Below, one piece after another: positions 35,029-41,937 of a stretch of 41,937 nt of DNA. The stretch is from positions 1 through 41,937 of the forward strand of contig CALULQ010000033.1 in assembly GCA_944321525.1 (NCBI GenBank). The letters run 5' to 3'. The notes beneath the pieces were generated by a model. It worked only from the letters and a program-made list of their open reading frames with translations, had not been told where the DNA came from and made no database searches. The position numbers were made by a program, and so were the translations under genes. This stretch comes from an uncultured Paraprevotella sp. Lineage in GTDB: Bacteria; Bacteroidota; Bacteroidia; Bacteroidales; Bacteroidaceae. How positions within the stretch are numbered: the stretch's first letter is position 1; each line of letters begins with the position of its first letter.

Positions 35029-35102
35029 TTGCGGCAAGACATTTTCGTCTTTGCGGCAAGAATCTTTTTTCATGCCGCAAAGAAATTCCATTTTTGCCGC
35101 AA
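35029..35102. promoter_or_regulatory. Array of four TTGCSGCAA palindromes at 21-22-nt spacing
   Basis: The 9-nt palindrome TTGCSGCAA begins at 35029 (TTGCGGCAA), 35051 (TTGCGGCAA), 35072 (ATGCCGCAA, one change) and 35094 (TTGCCGCAA). Starts are 22, 21 and 22 bases apart, which is two helical turns, so all four face the same side of the DNA. Sequences between them are A/T-rich. This looks like a cooperative protein-binding site or a worn tandem repeat. It lies about 360 bases before the fructan-operon promoter. The protein is unknown. Confidence 0.6.
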
Positions 35103-35381
35103 AAAACGCCCGTCGCGGCGGAGAAATGCTCCATACAGACAGTTCTCCCGCCCGGTTTTTAACAGCTCGGACTTTATTTGCGACTTCCCGTCCCGCCACG
35201 GGAATGCGGGACAGTACGGAATCCCTTGCTCTTTGATAGGGAATTCCATGTATCTGTGACAATCCGATACCGATGCTGCCGGGGATTCCCCTCCCGTCAA
35301 ATTCCCGCCGCTCCGGCAATCTGCGTGCGGAATCCGCCGGAGAAATCCGCCTCCGCTATTGCAAAAGGCACAATTATGTTG

Positions 35382-35428
35382 CATCTTCTGCCAAAAATGT
35401 TGCGGCGAAACATATTTGGCGGAAGATG
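35382..35428. promoter_or_regulatory. 20-bp inverted repeat upstream of the fructan operon
   Basis: Arms at 35382-35401 and 35409-35428 pair over 20 positions with one A-A mismatch and one G-T pair, around the loop GCGGCGA. The right arm ends 35 bases before the -7 box at 35464. It is not followed by a T-run, so an operator or an upstream hairpin is more likely than a terminator. Confidence 0.65.
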
Positions 35429-35463
35429 AAACAAATTTTCACGCCGCCGGAAACCGTCCTGCC

Positions 35464-35471
35464 TATATTTG
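35464..35471 (+). promoter_or_regulatory. -7 box of the fructan operon
   Basis: TATATTTG matches TAnnTTTG and lies 44 bases before the ATG at 35516. This position also rules out the longer reading that would start at 35273. Confidence 0.7.
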
Positions 35472-35515
35472 CAGCGAAAACAAATCCAAACGCTTACAAT
35501 CAAAAGGTTAATGCC

Positions 35516-37861
35516 ATGAGAGCAGTGAGAAAACAAATCTTATCTTATCGGACGGGCGTGGCGATAGCAGCGTTCGCATCCGTATGTATGAACGGGTATG
35601 CCCAAGAGGGGCAGACTTCCGAAAACGAGAGCTCAAAGGAAGAAGGAAACCGCAACGTGATGCTGAACGCGGCCAGTGCCAACGGCCCGCGCGAGATCCA
35701 AATCGGGCTTCCTTCCGCCGACGTCAACGTGTTGGAAAACGGGATACCCGTGACCTACGCCACGAATCCCCACAGCGTGAACTCGCTCTGGCGGGCCGAC
35801 GCCAGCCTGAGCCACGTGGGCCTTCTCAAGATTTCGGAAACGGCCATCACGACCGGCAACATCGGCTATGCCGTCAACTCGTTCACACAGCTGGGACGGG
35901 ACGGCTTCCACGGCACCCTGAACTACAAGGCCAACCACTTCGGCATGCAGGAGATGTCGCTGAACCTGAACGGGGGTATCGCCAAAGGCTGGTCGTACAG
36001 CGGCAGCCTCTATCAGGACTTCGACCCGGGAACGTTCAAAATCAAGTCCACCCCCTTCCAGGACCGCACGCAAATCTACAAGTTCGCCCTGACCAAACGC
36101 TATGGCGGAGACCGGGGCGAGTTCACGGCCATGTACCACTACAGCAACAGCCATCCGGTGTACAACTACGCCACGCAGTCGGCCCCGTTCGTCTACGTGG
36201 GCGACGGGAGCGTGAAGGAGTTCGGGAAGTTCGCCCTGGGTACCACGTCGTACCTGCCCGTGGACAACGAGATGACATACCGCGACATGCGCACCGGCGA
36301 GATACACAAGACCAACCTCTACGACGCCTCCCTCAACAAAGGGAGCGAGGTCACCGTGATGAACGATTACAAGTGGGACAACGGGCTGCAGTGGAAAGCC
36401 ATCGCGAAGTACGACCACGCCATGGGGTCGCTGGTTTACCAGACTCCGATGTCGCTCGACCGGAACGAGGCCGGCATCAATTATACTTATGAAGCCGAAG
36501 ACGGCAGCATGAAGCCCTACGGGGGAGAGTACGTGCAAAGCCGCATGTCGTGCCTGAACCGGGGATTCATCGACGAGTTCATGTTCACCACCGAACTGTC
36601 GCGCAAGGCGGGGAACGGGACGTGGCGTCTGGGCGTAAACGAGTGGTACTACGATGTGGACTATACCTCGAACACCACGATGTACGACCAGTCCGTACCC
36701 ACGGACGGCAGCTACCCGGTGCGCCTGTACAACGCGGACTATGCAACCTACGCCGACCGCACGTATCATTCAAACGGCTATTATTACGACTTCAACAAGA
36801 ACGCCTCCGAATACTACAAGGGGCATGAGAACAAGCTCGCGGCCTACTTCACCCACGACTGGGACATCACGGACAAGTTCAACCTCTACTACGGCGCACG
36901 GCTGGAATGGCAGGCCCTGCGCGGCGAGAACCTGGCGGTGAAGGATGCCGACGGCAACTTCGTGGGACGCTTCGCCGACTACCACCTGGGCGCGATCAGC
37001 CCGGACGGCGTGAAAATCGCCCCCGCCCCCATCGAATACGACTGGTTCAACTACGCGCTGAGCGCGGCGGCCACCTACAAGCTGACCACAGGCTTCGGCC
37101 TGACGGGCGACTTCACCTACATCACCCAGCATCCGCGCATCGAGAACTTCGCCCCGGCCACCACGCCGAACACCGACAAGATCTCCGTCCCCCTGGGACG
37201 TGCGGGCATCTACTACAACAACAGCTGGCTGAGCCTGACCTCCCTGTTCTCCTACATCTCGAAGACCAACAACAACTCCACGCTGAACCTGCAACATGCC
37301 GTGAACGGCGTGAACCAAATCATGGCGGCCCCGCTGACCTACGACATCAAGACATTAGGCTGGACCACGGACGTGGTGGCCACGCCGTTCAAGGGCTTCG
37401 ACCTGCACTTCCTGTTCACCTACCAGAAGCCTACCTATAAGAAATACGAGACCTCGGTGACGTTCCCCGACGGTTACGTGGGACAAATCAACGCCACGGG
37501 CAACATCGTGGCCGAAATCCCGCAGGTCATCGTGGAAATCGACCCGAGCTACATGATTACGAAGGACCTGAAAATCTGGACCAGCTTCCGCTACTTCAGC
37601 AAGACCTACGCCAACATCAACGACGCCTATTACTTCAACGGGCGGTGGGAGACCTTCGGCGGCGTGAACTGGCAAGTCAACAAGAAACTGGCCCTGGGCT
37701 GCACGGTGGTCAACTTCCTGAACCAGACCGGAGCGAAAGGCAGCATCGCCGGGGCGGAACTCATCGGGAAGGAAGATGCCGGACAGTATGCGGGACACGT
37801 GATGGCCGGCAGCTACATCCGCCCGTTCACCGTGGAATTCACCGCGCAATTGAGATTTTAA
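35516..37861 (+). CDS. TonB-dependent outer-membrane receptor of the fructan locus
   Basis: The 781-residue receptor has a signal peptide to about residue 30 (...MNGYAQ), then a charged segment and a plug-like domain (ADVNVLENGIPVTYATNPHS). A long beta-barrel with many Tyr/Trp-rich strands ends in the terminal aromatic FTAQLRF. It lacks the N-terminal carboxypeptidase-like domain of SusC proteins, and no SusD gene follows, so it is not a classical SusC/SusD pair. It probably imports fructo-oligosaccharides or fructose polymers, by context with the next three genes. An in-frame reading opens at 35273, but the promoter box and signal peptide fix the start at 35516. Confidence 0.85.
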   Translation: MRAVRKQILSYRTGVAIAAFASVCMNGYAQEGQTSENESSKEEGNRNVMLNAASANGPREIQIGLPSADVNVLENGIPVTYATNPHSVNSLWRADASLSHVGLLKISETAITTGNIGYAVNSFTQLGRDGFHGTLNYKANHFGMQEMSLNLNGGIAKGWSYSGSLYQDFDPGTFKIKSTPFQDRTQIYKFALTKRYGGDRGEFTAMYHYSNSHPVYNYATQSAPFVYVGDGSVKEFGKFALGTTSYLPVDNEMTYRDMRTGEIHKTNLYDASLNKGSEVTVMNDYKWDNGLQWKAIAKYDHAMGSLVYQTPMSLDRNEAGINYTYEAEDGSMKPYGGEYVQSRMSCLNRGFIDEFMFTTELSRKAGNGTWRLGVNEWYYDVDYTSNTTMYDQSVPTDGSYPVRLYNADYATYADRTYHSNGYYYDFNKNASEYYKGHENKLAAYFTHDWDITDKFNLYYGARLEWQALRGENLAVKDADGNFVGRFADYHLGAISPDGVKIAPAPIEYDWFNYALSAAATYKLTTGFGLTGDFTYITQHPRIENFAPATTPNTDKISVPLGRAGIYYNNSWLSLTSLFSYISKTNNNSTLNLQHAVNGVNQIMAAPLTYDIKTLGWTTDVVATPFKGFDLHFLFTYQKPTYKKYETSVTFPDGYVGQINATGNIVAEIPQVIVEIDPSYMITKDLKIWTSFRYFSKTYANINDAYYFNGRWETFGGVNWQVNKKLALGCTVVNFLNQTGAKGSIAGAELIGKEDAGQYAGHVMAGSYIRPFTVEFTAQLRF

Positions 37862-37894
37862 TGCTATATTTACAACTCCAAAAAACAGACAACC

Positions 37895-39766
37895 ATGAAA
37901 AAGAACCTGATTTATCTCGCGGGCGGCGCCATGCTGGCCTGCGGAATGGCCGCCTGCCAGTCGTCCGGCACGGGCCTCACGTTTGAACACCAAGGCGACT
38001 CGCTGACGCTGGTACACGTCTCCGCCCCGGGCAAATACCTGCTCCTCCCCATCCAGGAATCCTGCGGGGAAAGCCAAGTCCGGGTCGAGACGGGAAAGGC
38101 CGACGACGTGACGATGGACATCCGCCTGGCCCAGGACAGTGTGGAATACTACGTGCCGCTCGAACTGCCGCAAGGCGGGAACGCGACGGTGTCCGTCCGC
38201 AAGACGCCCGCCGGCGCGGTATGCTGGGACCACATCCAGCTGGCGGACACGTTCGACACGGGCAACACGGACTACTACCGCCCCGTCTACCACCACACCC
38301 CGCTCTACGGCTGGATGAACGACCCGAACGGCATGGTGTACAAGGACGGCGAGTACCATCTCTATTTCCAGTACAACCCTTACGGCTCGAAATGGGGCAA
38401 CATGCACTGGGGACACTCCGTCAGCACCGACCTCATGCACTGGGAGCATCTGAAGCCGGCCATCGCACGCGACACGCTGGGACACATCTTCTCCGGCAGC
38501 ACCGTGGTGGACAAGGCGGGTACGGCCGGCTACGGCGACAGCGCGCTGGTGGCGCTCTATACCTCCGCGAGCGACAAGCACGGGCAGATTCAGTGCATGG
38601 CGTACAGCACCGACAACGGGCGTACCTTCACGAAGTATGAGAAGAACCCGGTGCTGACCCCGTTCGACGGGCTGAAGGACTTCCGCGACCCGAAAGTGTT
38701 CTGGTACGAACCGGAAAAGAAGTGGGTGATGATTGTGTCGGCCGACAAGGAGATGCGCTTCTACGCCTCGCACAACCTGAAAGACTGGGAATACATGAGT
38801 GCTTTCGGCAAGGGATACGGCGCACAGCCCAACCAGTTTGAATGTCCGGACTTCGTGCAGCTGCCCGTGGACGGGGACAAGAACAAGATGAAATGGGTGA
38901 TGCTGGTCAACATCAATCCGGGCTGCATGTTCGGCGGCAGCGCGACGGAATACTTCACGGGCGACTTCGACGGGAAAGAGTTTACGTGCGACACGAAACC
39001 TGAAGTGGCCAAGTGGCTGGATTACGGGAAAGACCACTATGCGGCGGTTTGCTTCTCGAACACAGGCGAACGGGTCATCTCCATCCCTTGGATGAGCAAC
39101 TGGCAGTATGCCAACGTGACTCCCATCCGCCAGTACCGCGGTGCCAACGGCCTTCCCCGCGAGCTGTCGCTCTACACGAAGGACGGGCAGACCTACGTGG
39201 CCGCCAACGTGGTGAAGGAAGCCGCAGTCCTGCGCAAGGACACCCGCACGTTCGACCCGGTCATCCGCGTAAAGGACGAATATGAGATTGGCGGCATCGT
39301 GCCGGACAACGACGGGGCGTACGAACTGGAAATGGACATCACGCCGGATGCCGGCGGCGTGGCCGGTTTCGATTTGATGAATGCCAAAGGCGAAACGACG
39401 AAAATCTACCTGGACATGAAAGCCGGGCGGCTCGTGATGGACCGCACCGAAAGCGGACTGACGGCCTTCGGCGACAAATCGGAACCGCACGCCAAAGAAA
39501 CCGACGACCACCGCAAGACGATGTCGGTCAATTACCGGAATGACTTCGCATTAGGCACGTGGGCGCCGCTCTCCCTCTGCGAGGGCAAGACGTACCACCT
39601 GGATGTGTTCGTCGACAAATGCTCTATCGAGATTTTCGTGGACGGCGGGCGCATCGCGATGACCAACCTGGTGTTCCCCACCGCGCCGTATGACATCCTC
39701 CGCTTCCGTGCCGAAGGCGGCGAGGCCAAGATTGAGAACCTGAAAGCCTATAAACTGGGACTGTAA
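37895..39766 (+). CDS. GH32 fructan hydrolase, lipoprotein (levanase/inulinase type)
   Basis: The 623-residue enzyme releases fructose from levan, inulin or sucrose-like chains. A lipoprotein signal (Cys16 or Cys21 in ACGMAACQSS) places it on a membrane, probably the outer one. After about 125 residues of beta-rich N-terminal sequence comes the five-bladed propeller: nucleophile D143 in WMNDPNG, RDP at 264-266 and acid/base E316 in FECPDF. The C-terminal beta-sandwich ends with DKCSIEIFVDGGRIAMTN. It sits 33 bases after the receptor and 15 bases before the transporter. Exo- versus endo-action cannot be decided here. Confidence 0.94.
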   Translation: MKKNLIYLAGGAMLACGMAACQSSGTGLTFEHQGDSLTLVHVSAPGKYLLLPIQESCGESQVRVETGKADDVTMDIRLAQDSVEYYVPLELPQGGNATVSVRKTPAGAVCWDHIQLADTFDTGNTDYYRPVYHHTPLYGWMNDPNGMVYKDGEYHLYFQYNPYGSKWGNMHWGHSVSTDLMHWEHLKPAIARDTLGHIFSGSTVVDKAGTAGYGDSALVALYTSASDKHGQIQCMAYSTDNGRTFTKYEKNPVLTPFDGLKDFRDPKVFWYEPEKKWVMIVSADKEMRFYASHNLKDWEYMSAFGKGYGAQPNQFECPDFVQLPVDGDKNKMKWVMLVNINPGCMFGGSATEYFTGDFDGKEFTCDTKPEVAKWLDYGKDHYAAVCFSNTGERVISIPWMSNWQYANVTPIRQYRGANGLPRELSLYTKDGQTYVAANVVKEAAVLRKDTRTFDPVIRVKDEYEIGGIVPDNDGAYELEMDITPDAGGVAGFDLMNAKGETTKIYLDMKAGRLVMDRTESGLTAFGDKSEPHAKETDDHRKTMSVNYRNDFALGTWAPLSLCEGKTYHLDVFVDKCSIEIFVDGGRIAMTNLVFPTAPYDILRFRAEGGEAKIENLKAYKLGL

Positions 39767-39781
39767 AAAACCGTAAACGCC

Positions 39782-40954
39782 ATGACAACCGACAATCAAA
39801 TCAAGTACGGCAGGCTGGTGCCCGTGATGCTCTGCTTCTTCGCCATGGGCTTCGTGGACCTGGTGGGAATCGCCTCGAACTACGTGAAGGCGGACTTGGG
39901 ACTGAGCGACGCGGAAGCCAACATCTTCCCCTCGCTGGTGTTCTTCTGGTTCCTGATTTTCTCTGTACCCACGGGTGTGCTGATGAACCGAATCGGGCGG
40001 AAGCGGACGGTGCTGGCCAGCCTTCTGGTGACCTTCGTGTCCCTGCTGCTCCCGATGTTCGGCGACAGCTACGGCCTCATGCTCTGCTCGTTCTCCCTGC
40101 TGGGCATCGGGAACGCCTTGATGCAGACCTCTCTGAACCCGCTGCTGAGCAACATCATCACGGGCGACAAGCTGGCCAGTTCCCTGACCTTCGGGCAGTT
40201 CGTCAAGGCCATCGCCTCGTTCCTGGCCCCCTACATCGCCATGTGGGGCGCCACGCAGGCGATGCCGGAATTCGGCCTGGGCTGGCGGGTGCTGTTCCCC
40301 GTGTACATGGTGGTGGCGGTCATCGCCATCCTCTGGCTCGCGGCCACCCCGATTGAAGAGGAGAAGCCCGACAAGGCTTCCGGCTTCGCGAGCTGCCTCA
40401 GGCTGCTGGGCCACCCGTTCATTCTGCTCTGCTTCGCAGGCATCATGTGCCATGTGGGCATCGACGTGGGCACCAACACCACCGCGCCGAAAATCCTGAT
40501 GGAACGTCTGGAGATGACGCTCGACGAAGCCGGGTTCGCCACAAGCCTGTACTTCATCTTCCGGACCCTGGGATGCCTGTCGGGGGCGGTCATCCTCCGG
40601 AAAGTGGCCGCGAAGACGTTCCTCGGCGTCAGCGTGGGGTGTATGCTGGCGGCCATGGTGCTGCTGTTCGCGTCCTCCAGCCTGCCCGTCATCTACGCCG
40701 CCATCGCCCTCATCGGCTTCGGGAACTCGAACGTGTTCTCCATCATCTTCTCGCAGGCCCTGCTGGCCGTTCCGGAAAAGAAGAACGAAGTTTCCGGCCT
40801 GATGATCATGGGACTTTTCGGCGGCACAGTGTTCCCGCTGCTGATGGGGGTCGCCAGCGATGCCGTGGGGCAGAACGGGGCGGTGGCCGTCATGACGGCA
40901 GGGGTGCTGTACCTTATCATATATATGTTTCAACTTAAAAAGACAAGACCATGA
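39782..40954 (+). CDS. MFS sugar transporter (FucP/GlcP-like)
   Basis: This 390-residue inner-membrane protein has 12 predicted helices and the MFS signature GVLMNRIGRKRTVLAS between helices 2 and 3. It resembles the sugar:proton symporters used for fructose or short fructans in Bacteroides. By context it takes up fructose freed by the GH32 enzyme. It overlaps the fructokinase start by four bases (ATGA). Confidence 0.9.
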   Translation: MTTDNQIKYGRLVPVMLCFFAMGFVDLVGIASNYVKADLGLSDAEANIFPSLVFFWFLIFSVPTGVLMNRIGRKRTVLASLLVTFVSLLLPMFGDSYGLMLCSFSLLGIGNALMQTSLNPLLSNIITGDKLASSLTFGQFVKAIASFLAPYIAMWGATQAMPEFGLGWRVLFPVYMVVAVIAILWLAATPIEEEKPDKASGFASCLRLLGHPFILLCFAGIMCHVGIDVGTNTTAPKILMERLEMTLDEAGFATSLYFIFRTLGCLSGAVILRKVAAKTFLGVSVGCMLAAMVLLFASSSLPVIYAAIALIGFGNSNVFSIIFSQALLAVPEKKNEVSGLMIMGLFGGTVFPLLMGVASDAVGQNGAVAVMTAGVLYLIIYMFQLKKTRP

Positions 40955-41844
40955 ACCATACAACCGTAGTAGGAATGGGCGAAGCATTGTGGGACATGCT
41001 TCCCGAAGGAAAGAAGATAGGCGGCGCACCGGCGAACTTCGCCTACCACGTGTCGCAGTTCGGACTGGACAGTTACGTGGTGAGCGCCGTGGGAGAAGAC
41101 GAATTAGGAACGGAAATCCTCGCCAACTTCCGTGAGAAGAAGCTGGGCTGCAGGATTGAGCGAGTGCCTTACCCGACGGGAACGGTGCAGGTGCAGCTGG
41201 ACGGCAACGGGGTGCCGTGCTACGACATCCGCGAAGGGGTGGCATGGGACAACATCCCGTTCACTCTGGCATTGGAAAGCCTGGCCCGGCAGACCTGTGC
41301 GGTCTGCTTCGGGTCGCTGGCCCAGCGCAGCGTCGTGTCGTGCGAGACCATCAACCGCTTCCTCGACACCATGCCGGACGGACCGGGCCGATACAAGATT
41401 TTCGACATCAACCTGCGCCAAGGCTTCTACACCAAGGACACGCTCTGCAACTCGATGCGGAAATGCAACATACTGAAGATAAACGACGAAGAACTGGTCA
41501 CCGTGAGCCGGATGTTCGGTTATCCGGGCATCGACCTGCAGGACAAGTGCTGGATCCTGCTGGCCAAATACAACCTGAAGATGCTCATCCTCACGTGCGG
41601 CGTGAACGGCAGCTATGTGTTCACACCGGGCGAAGTGTCGTTCGTGGAGACCCCGAAGGTGGAAGTGGCCGACACCGTGGGGGCGGGCGACTCGTTCACC
41701 GCCGCCTTCGTGGCCTCCATCCTGAAAGGCCTCCCCATCCCCGACGCGCACAAGATGGCTGTGGAGACCTCGGCCTTCGTCTGCACGCAAAACGGGGCGA
41801 TGCCCGCGCTGCCCGACCGCCTGAAAGAAAAAGTGAACGCCTGA
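40951..41844 (+). CDS. PfkB-family fructokinase
   Basis: The 297-residue ribokinase-fold kinase has GGAPANFAYHVSQFG at the N terminus and the second signature DTVGAGDSFTAAF with catalytic base D247. It phosphorylates fructose to fructose 6-phosphate (or a related sugar) in the cytoplasm, the last step of the pathway encoded here. Length is normal. It is the last gene before a strong terminator. Confidence 0.92.
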   Translation: MNHTTVVGMGEALWDMLPEGKKIGGAPANFAYHVSQFGLDSYVVSAVGEDELGTEILANFREKKLGCRIERVPYPTGTVQVQLDGNGVPCYDIREGVAWDNIPFTLALESLARQTCAVCFGSLAQRSVVSCETINRFLDTMPDGPGRYKIFDINLRQGFYTKDTLCNSMRKCNILKINDEELVTVSRMFGYPGIDLQDKCWILLAKYNLKMLILTCGVNGSYVFTPGEVSFVETPKVEVADTVGAGDSFTAAFVASILKGLPIPDAHKMAVETSAFVCTQNGAMPALPDRLKEKVNA

Positions 41845-41858
41845 CCCCACGACTGACA

Positions 41859-41898
41859 AAGGAGGTGTGTCGTAATAAGCGATGCACCTTCTTTTTTT
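41859..41898 (+). terminator. Intrinsic terminator of the fructan operon
   Basis: AAGGAGGTG (41859-41867) pairs with CACCTTCTT (41885-41893), with an inner TCG/CGA stem, followed by a seven-T run to 41898. It lies 15 bases after the fructokinase stop. Confidence 0.88.
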
Positions 41899-41937
41899 CG
41901 TCAATTACAAAAGAAAAGTTCGATATCTTCAAGCAGC

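Noticed and set aside
34715..35319. ORFs of 130-173 codons on both strands upstream of the fructan operon
   Set aside because: The frames conflict, show no motif and cross the palindrome array. No start signal is convincing.
35273..35515. Long N-terminal extension of the TonB-dependent receptor
   Set aside because: It spans the inverted repeat and the -7 box and would bury the signal peptide at residue 82. The start at 35516 fits both signals.

Overview
The window looks like a GC-rich Bacteroidales chromosome (Bacteroides/Prevotella relatives). Most transcription units are preceded by the Bacteroidota -7 box TAnnTTTG. Translation starts often sit in A/T-rich leaders rather than behind strong Shine-Dalgarno sites. 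The gene content also fits: a split menaquinone cluster, outer-membrane lipoproteins, a TonB-dependent receptor with a GH32 enzyme, and a GH51/GH43 giant with a sorting-type tail. I cannot name the genus from sequence alone.

Layout. (1) 104-10373 is menaquinone biosynthesis: a HAD-hotdog fusion (probable DHNA-CoA thioesterase), menF, menD, menB, menC and menE. The set is split by a PadR regulator with a PspC membrane protein on the opposite strand, and by the deleted remnant of an Rpn-type nuclease gene whose promoter now faces menC-menE. (2) 10678-15942 (minus) encodes a 1754-residue secreted arabinan-type hydrolase. (3) 16079-22632 is housekeeping: metK behind a SAM-II-like riboswitch, a LOG-family gene, a DUF4271 membrane protein, hemD-like, rnpA, yidD, a TatD-like gene and tyrS, then tRNA-Gln(UUG). 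(4) 23033-27387 is visibly more AT-rich: two related surface lipoproteins around an outer-membrane beta-barrel protein, and an AAA-ATPase/PD-(D/E)XK gene on the minus strand. (5) 27780-33699 is a heavy-metal RND efflux operon beginning with a small His-rich protein. (6) 33776-34700 is a gluconate 5-dehydrogenase-like SDR with its own promoter and terminator. (7) 34701-41898 is a long regulatory-looking gap, then a fructan operon: a TonB-dependent receptor without SusD, a GH32 lipoprotein, an MFS sugar transporter and fructokinase, closed by a terminator.

The most unusual non-coding signal is a family of intergenic palindromic repeats with a 22-nt period. Three clear copies lie at 4332-4422, 10451-10518 (inverted) and 25709-25777, and a related perfect hairpin lies at 5487-5536. 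All sit just beyond the 3' ends of genes. A separate row of four TTGCSGCAA palindromes, spaced 21-22 nt apart (35029-35102), and a 20-bp inverted repeat (35382-35428) lie upstream of the fructan operon. Other points of interest are an inverted repeat centred on the -33 box of padR, the HAD-hotdog fusion, and the lipoprotein/barrel/lipoprotein locus.
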